Assembly: GCA_025357995.1 (NCBI GenBank) | Contig: JANYLF010000151.1 | Coordinates: 1-13,197, forward strand | From: Acidimicrobiia bacterium | Lineage (GTDB): Bacteria; Actinomycetota; Acidimicrobiia; IMCC26256; JAENVU01 | Length of the DNA stretch: 13,197 nt | Reading direction: 5' to 3' | Shown here: piece by piece, positions 7,481 to 13,197 of the stretch | Layout of the letters: each line of letters opens with the position of its first letter | Numbering within the stretch: the first letter of the stretch is position 1 | Program-made: the position numbers and the translations under genes | Notes under the pieces: model-generated | Told to the model about the DNA's origin: nothing | The model's database searches: none | Seen by the model: only the letters and a program-made list of their open reading frames with translations

Positions 7481-8751
7481 ATCTGGCCTCCGGGCGCGGC
7501 GAGCACAGGACGGGCGTCGAGCCCCAGGGTCCACACGTCGTACGCGGCCGTCCCGGGTTCGGTGCCCTGCCATCGGTCGAAGGCCGAGGATGCGCCGCGA
7601 TAGTGGATGGTCTTGCGGGCCTTGAGTGCGTTCGAACATTCGAGGAATGTGGTGCACGGGACCTTGCCGGTCAGGTTCGCGGCGAAGCGATCCCGAATCC
7701 GGCGCGGATCATCCGACCGCGCGGCCACTGCCGCGAGACCCACGAGCACCGTGCAGTCGTAGGTGCTCGCGGAGAAGAATCCTTCGACGCCGGTCGCGAA
7801 GAGCCGCGCGTTGAAGGGGTGATCGATGCCGGCGGGAGCGCCCGCGGGGGTCGTGCCCTTCATGGACGCGACGACCGCGGGGTTGGCGGGGTCCACCAAC
7901 GCGCCGAGGTCCGCGCTCTGGAGACCGTCGGATCCGTAGGTCGGGATCTGGAGTGGGCCCTTGCCCTTGGCGATCAACGACTTGAGGAGCGGAGCGCTTG
8001 TAGCGGGGAACCCGATGAGCACGATCGCGTCGGGCCGGCGCGCGAGCGCCTGATCGACGGTCCGAGTCGCGTCGGTGCCCGGCGACGTGATCGCGATGTT
8101 CGACGCGTCGCGAACGCCATGTGTTCGCAGCGCGCGCATGAGCTCGGTCGCGAACGGCACACCGTAGGAGTCGCGCGGCGTGAGGATCACCGGACGGTGA
8201 CGACCGTCGGCAACGAGCAGCGCGGCCAACGCGTCGGCTTGGAGGTGATCGGACGGAGCGGTGCGGAAGTAGAAGCCGCTGCGCGCCGCGGCGCTCGAGA
8301 TGGGACCGTACGAGTTCGAACCCGAGCACATCACCACGCGCCGGGTGCGAGTCCGATCGATGAGACCCAGCGCGAGCTGCGAGGTGGACGGTCCGATGAT
8401 CGCATCGACGCGATTGGTGTCGACCAGACCGTTGAACCCCGCCGTCGCGGTAGTGAGTGACGAGCCGTCGTCGGCGACGGCGAGCCCTACCGGCTTGCCG
8501 TTGACCCCGCCCGCGAAGTTCATCTCGTCGACCGCGAGCTTCACCGGGACGGTGAAGGAATCGGCGATCGTTGCGACGGGTCCCGTGAGGGGCGCGAGCT
8601 GGCCCAAGGTGAGCGCGCCGTCGACGTCGGCGCGGGTGGTCGTGGTGGTCGGGCTCGCGACCGGGTGGCTGCTGCCGGACGAACACGCGGCCACGGACAC
8701 CGTCGTGATGCCGATCGCGATGGTGGACAGGATGCGACGCCGGTGCGACAC
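7468..8751 (-). CDS. Branched-chain-amino-acid-type ABC substrate-binding lipoprotein (PBP type 1)
   Basis: This 427-residue lipoprotein starts at GTG 8751, preceded by GGAGG at 8760-8756 with 4-nt spacing. A longer frame up to 8802 is possible but would add 17 hydrophilic residues before the signal peptide. The sequence MSHRRR, a hydrophobic core and VSVAAC puts the lipidated Cys at residue 23, followed by a Ser/Thr linker (SPTTTTTR). The mature part has the LivJ/Peripla_BP_6 pattern: LTLGQLAPLTGP, VDEMNFAGGVNGKPV, VDAIIGPSTSQLALG, FYFRTAPSD, DSYGVPFATELM and ARRPDAIVLIGFP. It should bind a small polar solute or amino acid outside the membrane and hand it to an importer, but no LivH/M/G/F partner lies in the window. 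It is divergent from the repeat protein gene. Confidence 0.92.
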   Translation of the reverse strand: MSHRRRILSTIAIGITTVSVAACSSGSSHPVASPTTTTTRADVDGALTLGQLAPLTGPVATIADSFTVPVKLAVDEMNFAGGVNGKPVGLAVADDGSSLTTATAGFNGLVDTNRVDAIIGPSTSQLALGLIDRTRTRRVVMCSGSNSYGPISSAAARSGFYFRTAPSDHLQADALAALLVADGRHRPVILTPRDSYGVPFATELMRALRTHGVRDASNIAITSPGTDATRTVDQALARRPDAIVLIGFPATSAPLLKSLIAKGKGPLQIPTYGSDGLQSADLGALVDPANPAVVASMKGTTPAGAPAGIDHPFNARLFATGVEGFFSASTYDCTVLVGLAAVAARSDDPRRIRDRFAANLTGKVPCTTFLECSNALKARKTIHYRGASSAFDRWQGTEPGTAAYDVWTLGLDARPVLAAPGGQIHVP

Positions 8752-8755
8752 GCGA

Positions 8756-8760
8756 CCTCC
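8756..8760 (-). promoter_or_regulatory. Shine-Dalgarno site deciding the GTG start of the PBP type 1 lipoprotein
   Basis: GGAGG on the minus strand stands 4 bases before GTG 8751. It would lie inside the coding region if the upstream ATG at 8802 were used, which favours the shorter protein with a standard lipoprotein signal. Confidence 0.75.
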
Positions 8761-8883
8761 GTGTGGGCGGGGTGAGTGATCGTCGCGCACCCTACCGAGC
8801 ATTGGATCGCGCGCCCGGTTTCAGATCTGGCGTCCGATTTGCCGACAACAACTGTGGAGCGCCGCGAGCGCCGACATGGAGGA

Positions 8884-10827
8884 ATGGTCACGCAACGTCG
8901 TCAGCGCGTTCAGCAGATTCTCGTCATCGTCGCGGTTGCGGCCGCCGCCTTACTGCCGGCGGGGACCGCAGGCGCCTGGCCGGGCGACCCCGATGGCACC
9001 TACGGCGCGTGCGGGACAATGGCGTTCGACATCCTTCCGGGCACGGCGAGTGCGGCACGCGCGGTAGCACTCCAGGCCGACGGCAAGACCGTGGTGGCGG
9101 GATATTCCGACGACCGCGGATTGGTCATGCGCCTCTCGGCGGGTCAGTACGATGCCGGGTTCGCAACGCTGGGCCGAGCTCGGATTACGCATACTGGGGT
9201 GACGCGCTACTTCGCGGTGGCACCGACCGTCGGTGGTGGCGTGGTGGCGGCCGGGACCGTGACGAACGGCGCCACGATCGACTCTGTGGTGGATCGCCTC
9301 ACTCCAGCCGGCGCGCTCGATACCACGTTCAACACCACCGGCAAGCTGGCTTTCGATGCCGGCGGTCCCGACGGCGCTCGCGCCGTGGTCTCCCTCGGCG
9401 ACGGGAGTGTCCTCGTCGCGGGTAACGCGACGGCCGGCGGCTACGTCGCCAAGTTCACGCCGGCGGGTGCGCCGGATACCGGATGGGATGGCGACGGTCG
9501 TAAGGACGGTCTCGCGATGACGGTACGCGCGGTCGCGACGCGCGCCGACGGTTCGGTCTACGTCGCGGGTTCGACGACCGCGAGCCCTGCGGATTGGCGC
9601 GTCCTTCGGCTGGCGTCGGATGGCTCCGTCGACACCGCGTTCGGTGGCGCGAACGGCGCGACCGTCGACCTCGGTGGCGACGACGTCGTGACCGCGATCG
9701 CAGTACAGCCCGACGGCAAGGTGGTGGCCACCGGCTTCGGAAAGGGAGCGACCGGCCATGGGCAGACCTTCGTGCGGCGATTCCTCGACGACGCCACGAT
9801 GGACTCGTCGTTCACGGCCTACCACGACGCGTTCGGCGTGTCCGATACTCCGGCGGCGCTCACCCTCCAAGCCGACGGGCGCGTCGTGATCGCAGTGAAC
9901 TCGGGCGTGGGTACCGACAACGACATCGTGGTCGCTCGCCTCGGTTCCGACGGCGTGCCCGACGACTCGTTCGGCGTCGGTGGAGTTTCGATCGCCGACG
10001 CCGGTCGGCGCAGTTCGGTGAGCGGTGTGGTGGTCACGCCCGACGGCCGTTCCTTCGCCGTCGGATCCGTCTGGCGCAACGGCCACGATGTGGTGGGTAT
10101 CTTCCGTTATCAGGACGACGCGTCCACGCTCGGGACGACGACCCAGGGCGTCGTGGTCGACGGATTTGGTGGTCTGCACGGTTGGAGCGCGGGATGCACG
10201 TCCGGTCCGTCGGGCTTCGTCGGGGGTCCGTACTGGCTCGGATGGGACATTGTGCGTGGCGCCGCGATGTTGCCCGGCGGTTCCGGGCTCGTTGCCGACG
10301 GTTTCGGTGGTCTCCACGGGTTCGTGTCGGGTGATGGTCCGACCGCGGTGCCGGTCGTATCGGGTAACCCGTACTGGCGTGGATGGGACATCGTGCGTGG
10401 CGTAGCGGTCGTGCCCGACGGCACCGGCGGGTATGAACTCGACGCCTACGGCGGACTGCATCCCTTCTCGATCAACGGCGGGGCCGCGCCACCGGCCGCG
10501 ACCGGCGCGCCCTACTGGGGACGAGATATCGCGCGGGGCGTCGTGCTGATGCCGGACGGTACTGGTGGATATGTCGTCGACCGATCCGGCGCGATCGCGG
10601 CCTTCGGCGGTGCGCCGGTCCCCAATCCGGGGAGTCCGTACTGGCCCGGCCAAGACATCGTTCGGGGCATCACGCTCTCACCCGACGGCAGCGGTGGGTG
10701 GATCGTCGACGCCTATGGCGGTTTGCACCCCTTCGGCACCGGTGGCGACCCCGCGCCCGCCGCGACCGTCGGTGGGCCCTACTGGTTGGGATTCCCGATC
10801 GCGCGCGGCGCGGCGGTCCTTCCCTAG
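8884..10827 (+). CDS. Secreted delta-60 repeat protein with C-terminal PYW-repeat domain
   Basis: This 647-residue protein has a signal peptide (MVTQRRQRVQQ, hydrophobic core, cleavage likely after TAGA at 28-31). Residues 60-430 hold seven repeats of the delta-60 type (hydrophobic-x-P/A-DG-K-hydrophobic-x-hydrophobic-x-G, then a RL-x-x-DG-x-x-D-x-x-FG segment), starting near 60, 110, 167, 216, 271, 325 and 381. This count suits a seven-bladed propeller. Residues 420-647 hold five copies of a different repeat with PYW at 449, 496, 543, 585 and 632. There is no anchor, protease or glycosidase motif. ATG 8884 is directly abutted by GGAGGA (8878-8883), an unusually tight spacing; GTG at 8854 in frame is an alternative that lengthens the signal n-region. 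Delta-60 proteins have no settled function; surface adhesion or binding is a guess. Confidence 0.85.
   Translation: MVTQRRQRVQQILVIVAVAAAALLPAGTAGAWPGDPDGTYGACGTMAFDILPGTASAARAVALQADGKTVVAGYSDDRGLVMRLSAGQYDAGFATLGRARITHTGVTRYFAVAPTVGGGVVAAGTVTNGATIDSVVDRLTPAGALDTTFNTTGKLAFDAGGPDGARAVVSLGDGSVLVAGNATAGGYVAKFTPAGAPDTGWDGDGRKDGLAMTVRAVATRADGSVYVAGSTTASPADWRVLRLASDGSVDTAFGGANGATVDLGGDDVVTAIAVQPDGKVVATGFGKGATGHGQTFVRRFLDDATMDSSFTAYHDAFGVSDTPAALTLQADGRVVIAVNSGVGTDNDIVVARLGSDGVPDDSFGVGGVSIADAGRRSSVSGVVVTPDGRSFAVGSVWRNGHDVVGIFRYQDDASTLGTTTQGVVVDGFGGLHGWSAGCTSGPSGFVGGPYWLGWDIVRGAAMLPGGSGLVADGFGGLHGFVSGDGPTAVPVVSGNPYWRGWDIVRGVAVVPDGTGGYELDAYGGLHPFSINGGAAPPAATGAPYWGRDIARGVVLMPDGTGGYVVDRSGAIAAFGGAPVPNPGSPYWPGQDIVRGITLSPDGSGGWIVDAYGGLHPFGTGGDPAPAATVGGPYWLGFPIARGAAVLP
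9061..10110 (+). repeat. Seven delta-60-type protein repeats
   Basis: The coding units begin near 9061, 9211, 9382, 9529, 9694, 9856 and 10024, about 147-171 bases apart. The core of each reads A-h-x-x-x-DG-x-h-h-h-A-G. Unit 2 is the most diverged (APTVGGGVVAAG) and lacks the DG. Sequence divergence between copies is high at DNA level, so this is an old protein repeat and not a recent DNA expansion. Confidence 0.8.
10141..10824 (+). repeat. Five PYW-x-G-x-DI-x-RG protein repeats
   Basis: The codons for the PYW tripeptide start at 10228, 10369, 10510, 10636 and 10777, giving periods of 141, 141, 126 and 141 bases (47, 47, 42 and 47 residues). Each full unit reads PYW-x-G-x-D-I-x-RG-x4-P-x-G-x-GG-x3-D-x-x-GGLHPF followed by a variable Gly/Pro/Ala loop. 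Before the first PYW there is a lone VVDGFGGLHGW, and after the last the protein stops at ARGAAVLP. The array is therefore permuted, as when a propeller is closed by joining N- and C-terminal strands. Unit 3-4 has the GGLHPF segment replaced by SGAIAAFGG. Confidence 0.85.
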
Positions 10828-10860
10828 TCGCAGACCCTTTCCGGCCGGCGAACACACGGC

Positions 10861-10866
10861 TACATT
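10861..10866 (+). promoter_or_regulatory. Probable -10 element of the polar amino-acid importer operon
   Basis: TACATT fits TANNNT and lies in the 74-bp gap between the repeat-protein stop and the GTG at 10902. Transcription would begin near 10873, leaving a leader of about 29 bases that contains the GGGAGG ribosome site. The -35 region (TTTCCG, about 17 bases upstream) is weak. Confidence 0.4.
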
Positions 10867-10890
10867 CCCGGCGTCACTGTGGCGCAACTC

Positions 10891-10896
10891 GGGAGG
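10891..10896 (+). promoter_or_regulatory. Shine-Dalgarno site deciding the GTG start of the SBP gene
   Basis: GGGAGG stands 5 bases before GTG 10902. It selects the start that places a lipoprotein signal at the N-terminus, against a longer in-frame reading that begins inside the previous gene. Confidence 0.8.
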
Positions 10897-10901
10897 CATC
10901 C

Positions 10902-11801
10902 GTGCGTAGGTATATCCGTTCTTTGGCGGTCGTCGGACTCGTCGTGGGCATCGCGGCGTGTGGGTCGAGCAGTGGGAGTTCGGCGTCGAAGCCCACCACC
11001 ACCAAGGCTCCCGCGGCCACATGCACCGGTCCGGCCGACGCCTACGTGAAGACTGTCGGCAAGGCGTCCGACTTCAAGCCCGTCACCGCCGACACCCTGA
11101 CGGTGGTCACAAGTCTTCCCGGTCCCGGCTTCTTCGAAGGCTCGGACAACGACCCGACCAAGATCACCTCGGGCTACGAGTACGACATCGCGAAGGCAAT
11201 GCAAAAAGCATTCGGACTCAAGAACCTGGTGATCCGCAACGAAGGCTTCGACGCGATCACCGCGGGACAGGTCACGAAGTACGACGTCGCGTTGTCGCAG
11301 ATCTCGATCACGTGCGACCGCGCCAAGGTTGTCAACTTCTCGATGCCGTACTTCAAATCCAACCAGGGCGTGCTCGTGCGTAAGGGCACGAAGGTGGCCG
11401 ATCTCGCGGCCGCAAAGAAGGTGCAATGGGGTGTGCAGACGGGGACGACCGCGGTCGACCTGTTGAAGAAGATCGCACCGGATTCCGAACCGCGCGTGTA
11501 TCAGCAGCTGCCGGACGGTTACACGGCCCTGCAGGCTGGTCAGGTCGACGCGTTCCTGATCGACACCGCGATCAACCTCGGTGAGGCCGCGCGTTCCGGC
11601 GGCAAGTTCGAGGTCGTGGCGCAGTTCGATCAACCGGGTGGCCCCGACCAGTACGGCGCGATCATCCCGAAGGGCTCGGTGAACACCGGCGCGATCAACG
11701 CGGTGTTCAAGCAGCTCACCGACTCGGGCGAGATCAAGTCCTTGGCTTCCAAGGACCTCACCGCCGATCCCGGCACCATTCCGGTGATCACGATCAAGTG
11801 A
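10902..11801 (+). CDS. Polar amino-acid ABC importer, substrate-binding lipoprotein (SBP family 3)
   Basis: This 299-residue lipoprotein has signal MRRYIRSLAVVGLVVGIAAC with lipidated Cys at 20 and a Ser/Lys/Thr linker to about 40. The family 3 periplasmic-binding fold is clear: GYEYDIAKAMQKAFG (91-105), FDAITAGQVTKYDVALSQIS (116-135), TCDRAKVVNFSMPYF (137-151) with R140 at the position that binds the substrate carboxylate, WGVQTGTTA (176-184), and DAFLID (216-221) with D221 near the usual amino-group ligand. It should capture a polar amino acid outside the membrane for the permease and ATPase encoded downstream. C41 and C138 are the cysteines of the mature domain besides C20. Its TGA overlaps the next GTG start by 4 nt. 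Ligand cannot be named. Confidence 0.94.
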   Translation: MRRYIRSLAVVGLVVGIAACGSSSGSSASKPTTTKAPAATCTGPADAYVKTVGKASDFKPVTADTLTVVTSLPGPGFFEGSDNDPTKITSGYEYDIAKAMQKAFGLKNLVIRNEGFDAITAGQVTKYDVALSQISITCDRAKVVNFSMPYFKSNQGVLVRKGTKVADLAAAKKVQWGVQTGTTAVDLLKKIAPDSEPRVYQQLPDGYTALQAGQVDAFLIDTAINLGEAARSGGKFEVVAQFDQPGGPDQYGAIIPKGSVNTGAINAVFKQLTDSGEIKSLASKDLTADPGTIPVITIK

Positions 11802-12952
11802 CGCAAGCGTCGTCGGGCGAAGGCCCCACGGCTCCATCACTCCTGGCAACGCCCGATGCCGCTCGGCATCGGGCGTTGCCCGCGTTCCGATCGGTGTTGC
11901 CCGCCGCGATCGGGTTCGCCATCGCGGCCGTCGTCGCGGTCGTCGTCGAATGGTGGCAGCTGCTCTTTTTCGACGGTACGTTGCATCTCCGCGGCACGGA
12001 GCTCGTGGTCTGTCGCGCGTTCGAGATCGCACTCGCGCTGTTCGGCGTGTGGGTGTTGGTCTACGCATTCCTCGGATTGCAACGGGCGCTCGCGGCGAAC
12101 CGGCTCGCCGCGCGCGGTGAATACACCGATGCGCGCGTGCGCGCCGAAGACGCCCGGGATGCGCTGTGGTGGGTCGTCGGTCTCGGCTTGACCGCGCTGA
12201 TCGTGGCGTTCCTCGCGTTCCTGTTCGGCGCGAACAACGGTGCGCTCCGCAGCGTGATGTTCGACTGGAGCTACATGTGGAGGGGTCACAACGCCCTGCT
12301 GCGCGGCTTCTGGCTCAACGTTCGGATCTTTGTGGCAGCGGAGCTGTTGGTCTTGGTGTGGGCATTGCTCGTCGCCATCGTGCGTATGCTCCCCGGCCGG
12401 GCCTGCGCGCCGGTGCGAATGCTCGCGATCGTCTACACCGACATCTTCCGCGGCGTGCCGGCGATCATCGTGATCTACCTGGTGGTACTCGGGTTCGGAC
12501 TGGCTCGAGTTCCGGGGTTCAACTCGATGTCCCACGACGCGCAGATCTTCTGGCTTGCAGTCCTCGCCCTCACGCTGGTCTACGGCGCGTACGTGTCCGA
12601 GGTGTATCGCGCGGGGATCGAGAGCGTGCACTGGAGCCAGACCGCCGCGTCGCGCTCGCTCGGGCTTTCGCAGTTCCAGACCCTCCGTCATGTGATCGTT
12701 CCGCAGGCGATCCGGCGGATCCTGCCCCCGCTCCTCAACGACTTCGTCGCCCTCCAGAAGGACACGGCACTCGCGCAGATCGTCGGCGCGCTCGAAGTGC
12801 TCAACATTGCTCAGCAGCTGAAGAACCAGTACTTCAACCTCTCGCCCGTGTTCGGCGCCGCACTGTTCTTCCTGGTGATCACCATCCCGTTCACGCGTTT
12901 CGTCGACTACCTTCTCAAGCGCGACAAGCTCCGCACCCAAGGTGGATCATGA
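11798..12952 (+). CDS. Polar amino-acid ABC importer permease (HisM/GlnP-like) with N-terminal extension
   Basis: This 384-residue membrane protein carries the transport domain from about 165 on: WLNVRIFVAAELLVLVWALL (172-191), DIFRGVPAIIVIYLVV (215-230), and the EAA loop that docks on the ATPase at about 279-310 (QTAASRSLGLSQFQTLRHVIVPQAIRR, first Q281), then PLLNDFVALQKDTALA. Typical GlnP-type permeases have about 220-250 residues; here about 165 extra residues precede the domain, with three further hydrophobic segments (34-52, 70-95, 123-146). The start is GTG 11798 in a GTGA overlap with the SBP stop. A second in-frame GTG at 11894 would give 352 residues and leave a hairpin (11845-11880) in a 92-bp gap; neither start has a clear ribosome site. 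It overlaps the ATPase gene by ATGA. Confidence 0.92.
   Translation: MTQASSGEGPTAPSLLATPDAARHRALPAFRSVLPAAIGFAIAAVVAVVVEWWQLLFFDGTLHLRGTELVVCRAFEIALALFGVWVLVYAFLGLQRALAANRLAARGEYTDARVRAEDARDALWWVVGLGLTALIVAFLAFLFGANNGALRSVMFDWSYMWRGHNALLRGFWLNVRIFVAAELLVLVWALLVAIVRMLPGRACAPVRMLAIVYTDIFRGVPAIIVIYLVVLGFGLARVPGFNSMSHDAQIFWLAVLALTLVYGAYVSEVYRAGIESVHWSQTAASRSLGLSQFQTLRHVIVPQAIRRILPPLLNDFVALQKDTALAQIVGALEVLNIAQQLKNQYFNLSPVFGAALFFLVITIPFTRFVDYLLKRDKLRTQGGS
11845..11880 (+). promoter_or_regulatory. Perfect 17-bp inverted repeat between SBP and permease
   Basis: GGCAACGCCCGATGCCG (11845-11861) and its exact reverse complement (11864-11880) are separated by CT, so the RNA would form a stem of about 16 bp with a small loop. 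It begins 43 bases after the SBP stop and lies in codons 16-28 of the permease if that gene starts at 11798. No T-tract follows. Stem-loops after binding-protein genes often protect the upstream mRNA or thin transcription into permease genes; that role here is inference. Confidence 0.8.
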
Positions 12953-13197
12953 GCTTCCTGGAGCTCCGGGGCGTCGAGAAGTACTTCGGCGACAACCACG
13001 TGCTGAAAGGCGTAGACCTCGCGGTCGAGGAGCACGAGGTGATCTGTCTCATCGGGCCGTCGGGATGCGGCAAGAGCACGCTCCTCCGGTGCGTGAACGC
13101 GCTTGAGCCGATTCAAGGTGGCGAGATCGTGCTCGACGGCGAACGCGTCTCCGGCCGCGGGATCGACGTGAACGCCCTACGCGCCGACGTGGGGATC
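12949..13197 (+). CDS. Polar amino-acid ABC importer ATPase (GlnQ/HisP-like), 3' end beyond the window
   Basis: The first 83 residues are visible and the frame stays open to the edge. MSFLELRGVEKYFGDNHVLKGV is followed by Walker A GPSGCGKST at 36-44 and LLRCVNALEPIQGGEI, all typical of PAAT-family importer ATPases. The Q-loop, signature and Walker B lie beyond the window. ATG 12949 overlaps the permease TGA by 4 nt and is preceded by AAGGTGG (12939-12945) with 3-nt spacing. As the third gene of the operon it supplies the nucleotide-binding subunit on the cytoplasmic side. Confidence 0.95.
   Translation, partial: MSFLELRGVEKYFGDNHVLKGVDLAVEEHEVICLIGPSGCGKSTLLRCVNALEPIQGGEIVLDGERVSGRGIDVNALRADVGI

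Noticed and set aside
7369..8460. Plus-strand frame of 363 codons opposite the PBP type 1 lipoprotein
   Set aside because: It overlaps the real glycosyltransferase 3' end and is antisense to a gene with signal peptide, lipobox and family motifs.
8752..8883. Divergent promoters between the PBP type 1 lipoprotein and the repeat protein
   Set aside because: TAGGGT on the minus strand resembles a -10 element but has no acceptable -35, and nothing convincing is seen on the plus strand, so no site is called.
8950..10653. Minus-strand frame of 567 codons opposite the repeat protein
   Set aside because: The plus strand encodes a signal peptide and two regular repeat arrays; the minus product is the charged antisense shadow.
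11845..11880. Classical Rho-independent terminator
   Set aside because: The stem is strong but no T-run follows (next bases CGCGTTCCG), and coding continues downstream, so I list it only as a regulatory hairpin.
11837..12940. Minus-strand frame of 367 codons opposite the importer permease
   Set aside because: The product is Glu/Arg/His/Gln-rich and lacks motifs, whereas the plus strand has the EAA loop and membrane segments.
1..13197. CRISPR array, mobile element, tRNA or rRNA gene, toxin-antitoxin or phage-defence module
   Set aside because: No short direct-repeat/spacer pattern, transposase or integrase motifs, cloverleaf or rRNA-like sequence, or small paired genes were seen.

Overview
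The window is GC-rich, densely packed actinobacterial DNA. The signs are long spurious open frames on both strands, GTG starts, Thr/Ser-rich lipoprotein linkers behind an AAC lipobox, 4-nt start/stop overlaps, and one probable near-leaderless promoter. The secreted protein with PYW-x-G-x-DI-x-RG repeats makes me suspect Acidimicrobiia or a related uncultured lineage. That placement is inference, since no rRNA or tRNA gene is present.

Left part (1-6079, all minus strand): read in transcription order, there is a secreted right-handed beta-helix protein (6079-4889), a roughly 12-TM ABC-exporter-like membrane protein (4789-3194), its ABC ATPase (3197-2523, ATGA overlap), a calcineurin-like metallophosphatase (2483-1701), and a large YfhO-like polytopic membrane protein (1704-1, ATGA overlap). 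The last gene runs off the left edge without a stop. It is hidden under a long spurious plus-strand frame.

Middle part (6149-8751): a GT-C/ArnT-like membrane glycosyltransferase is divergent from the beta-helix gene. It converges, with a 13-nt tail-to-tail overlap, on a minus-strand gene for a branched-chain-amino-acid-type (PBP type 1) lipoprotein. That lipoprotein has no permease or ATPase beside it in this window.

Right part (8884-13197, all plus strand): first comes a secreted protein with seven delta-60-type repeats followed by five roughly 47-residue PYW repeats. A polar-amino-acid ABC importer follows: lipoprotein SBP, then permease (GTGA overlap), then ATPase (ATGA overlap, cut by the right edge). 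A perfect 17-bp inverted repeat lies just after the SBP stop, inside the annotated start of the permease.

Together the genes describe envelope functions: amino-acid uptake, an export-type ABC system, lipid-linked sugar transfer (predicted) and secreted beta-structured proteins. I see no CRISPR array, transposase, phage gene, integron or RNA gene. No stretch longer than about 135 bases lacks a gene. Nothing amounts to a clearly new system. The best leads are the two hairpins placed at gene junctions, the two-array secreted repeat protein, and the metallophosphatase/YfhO-like pair.
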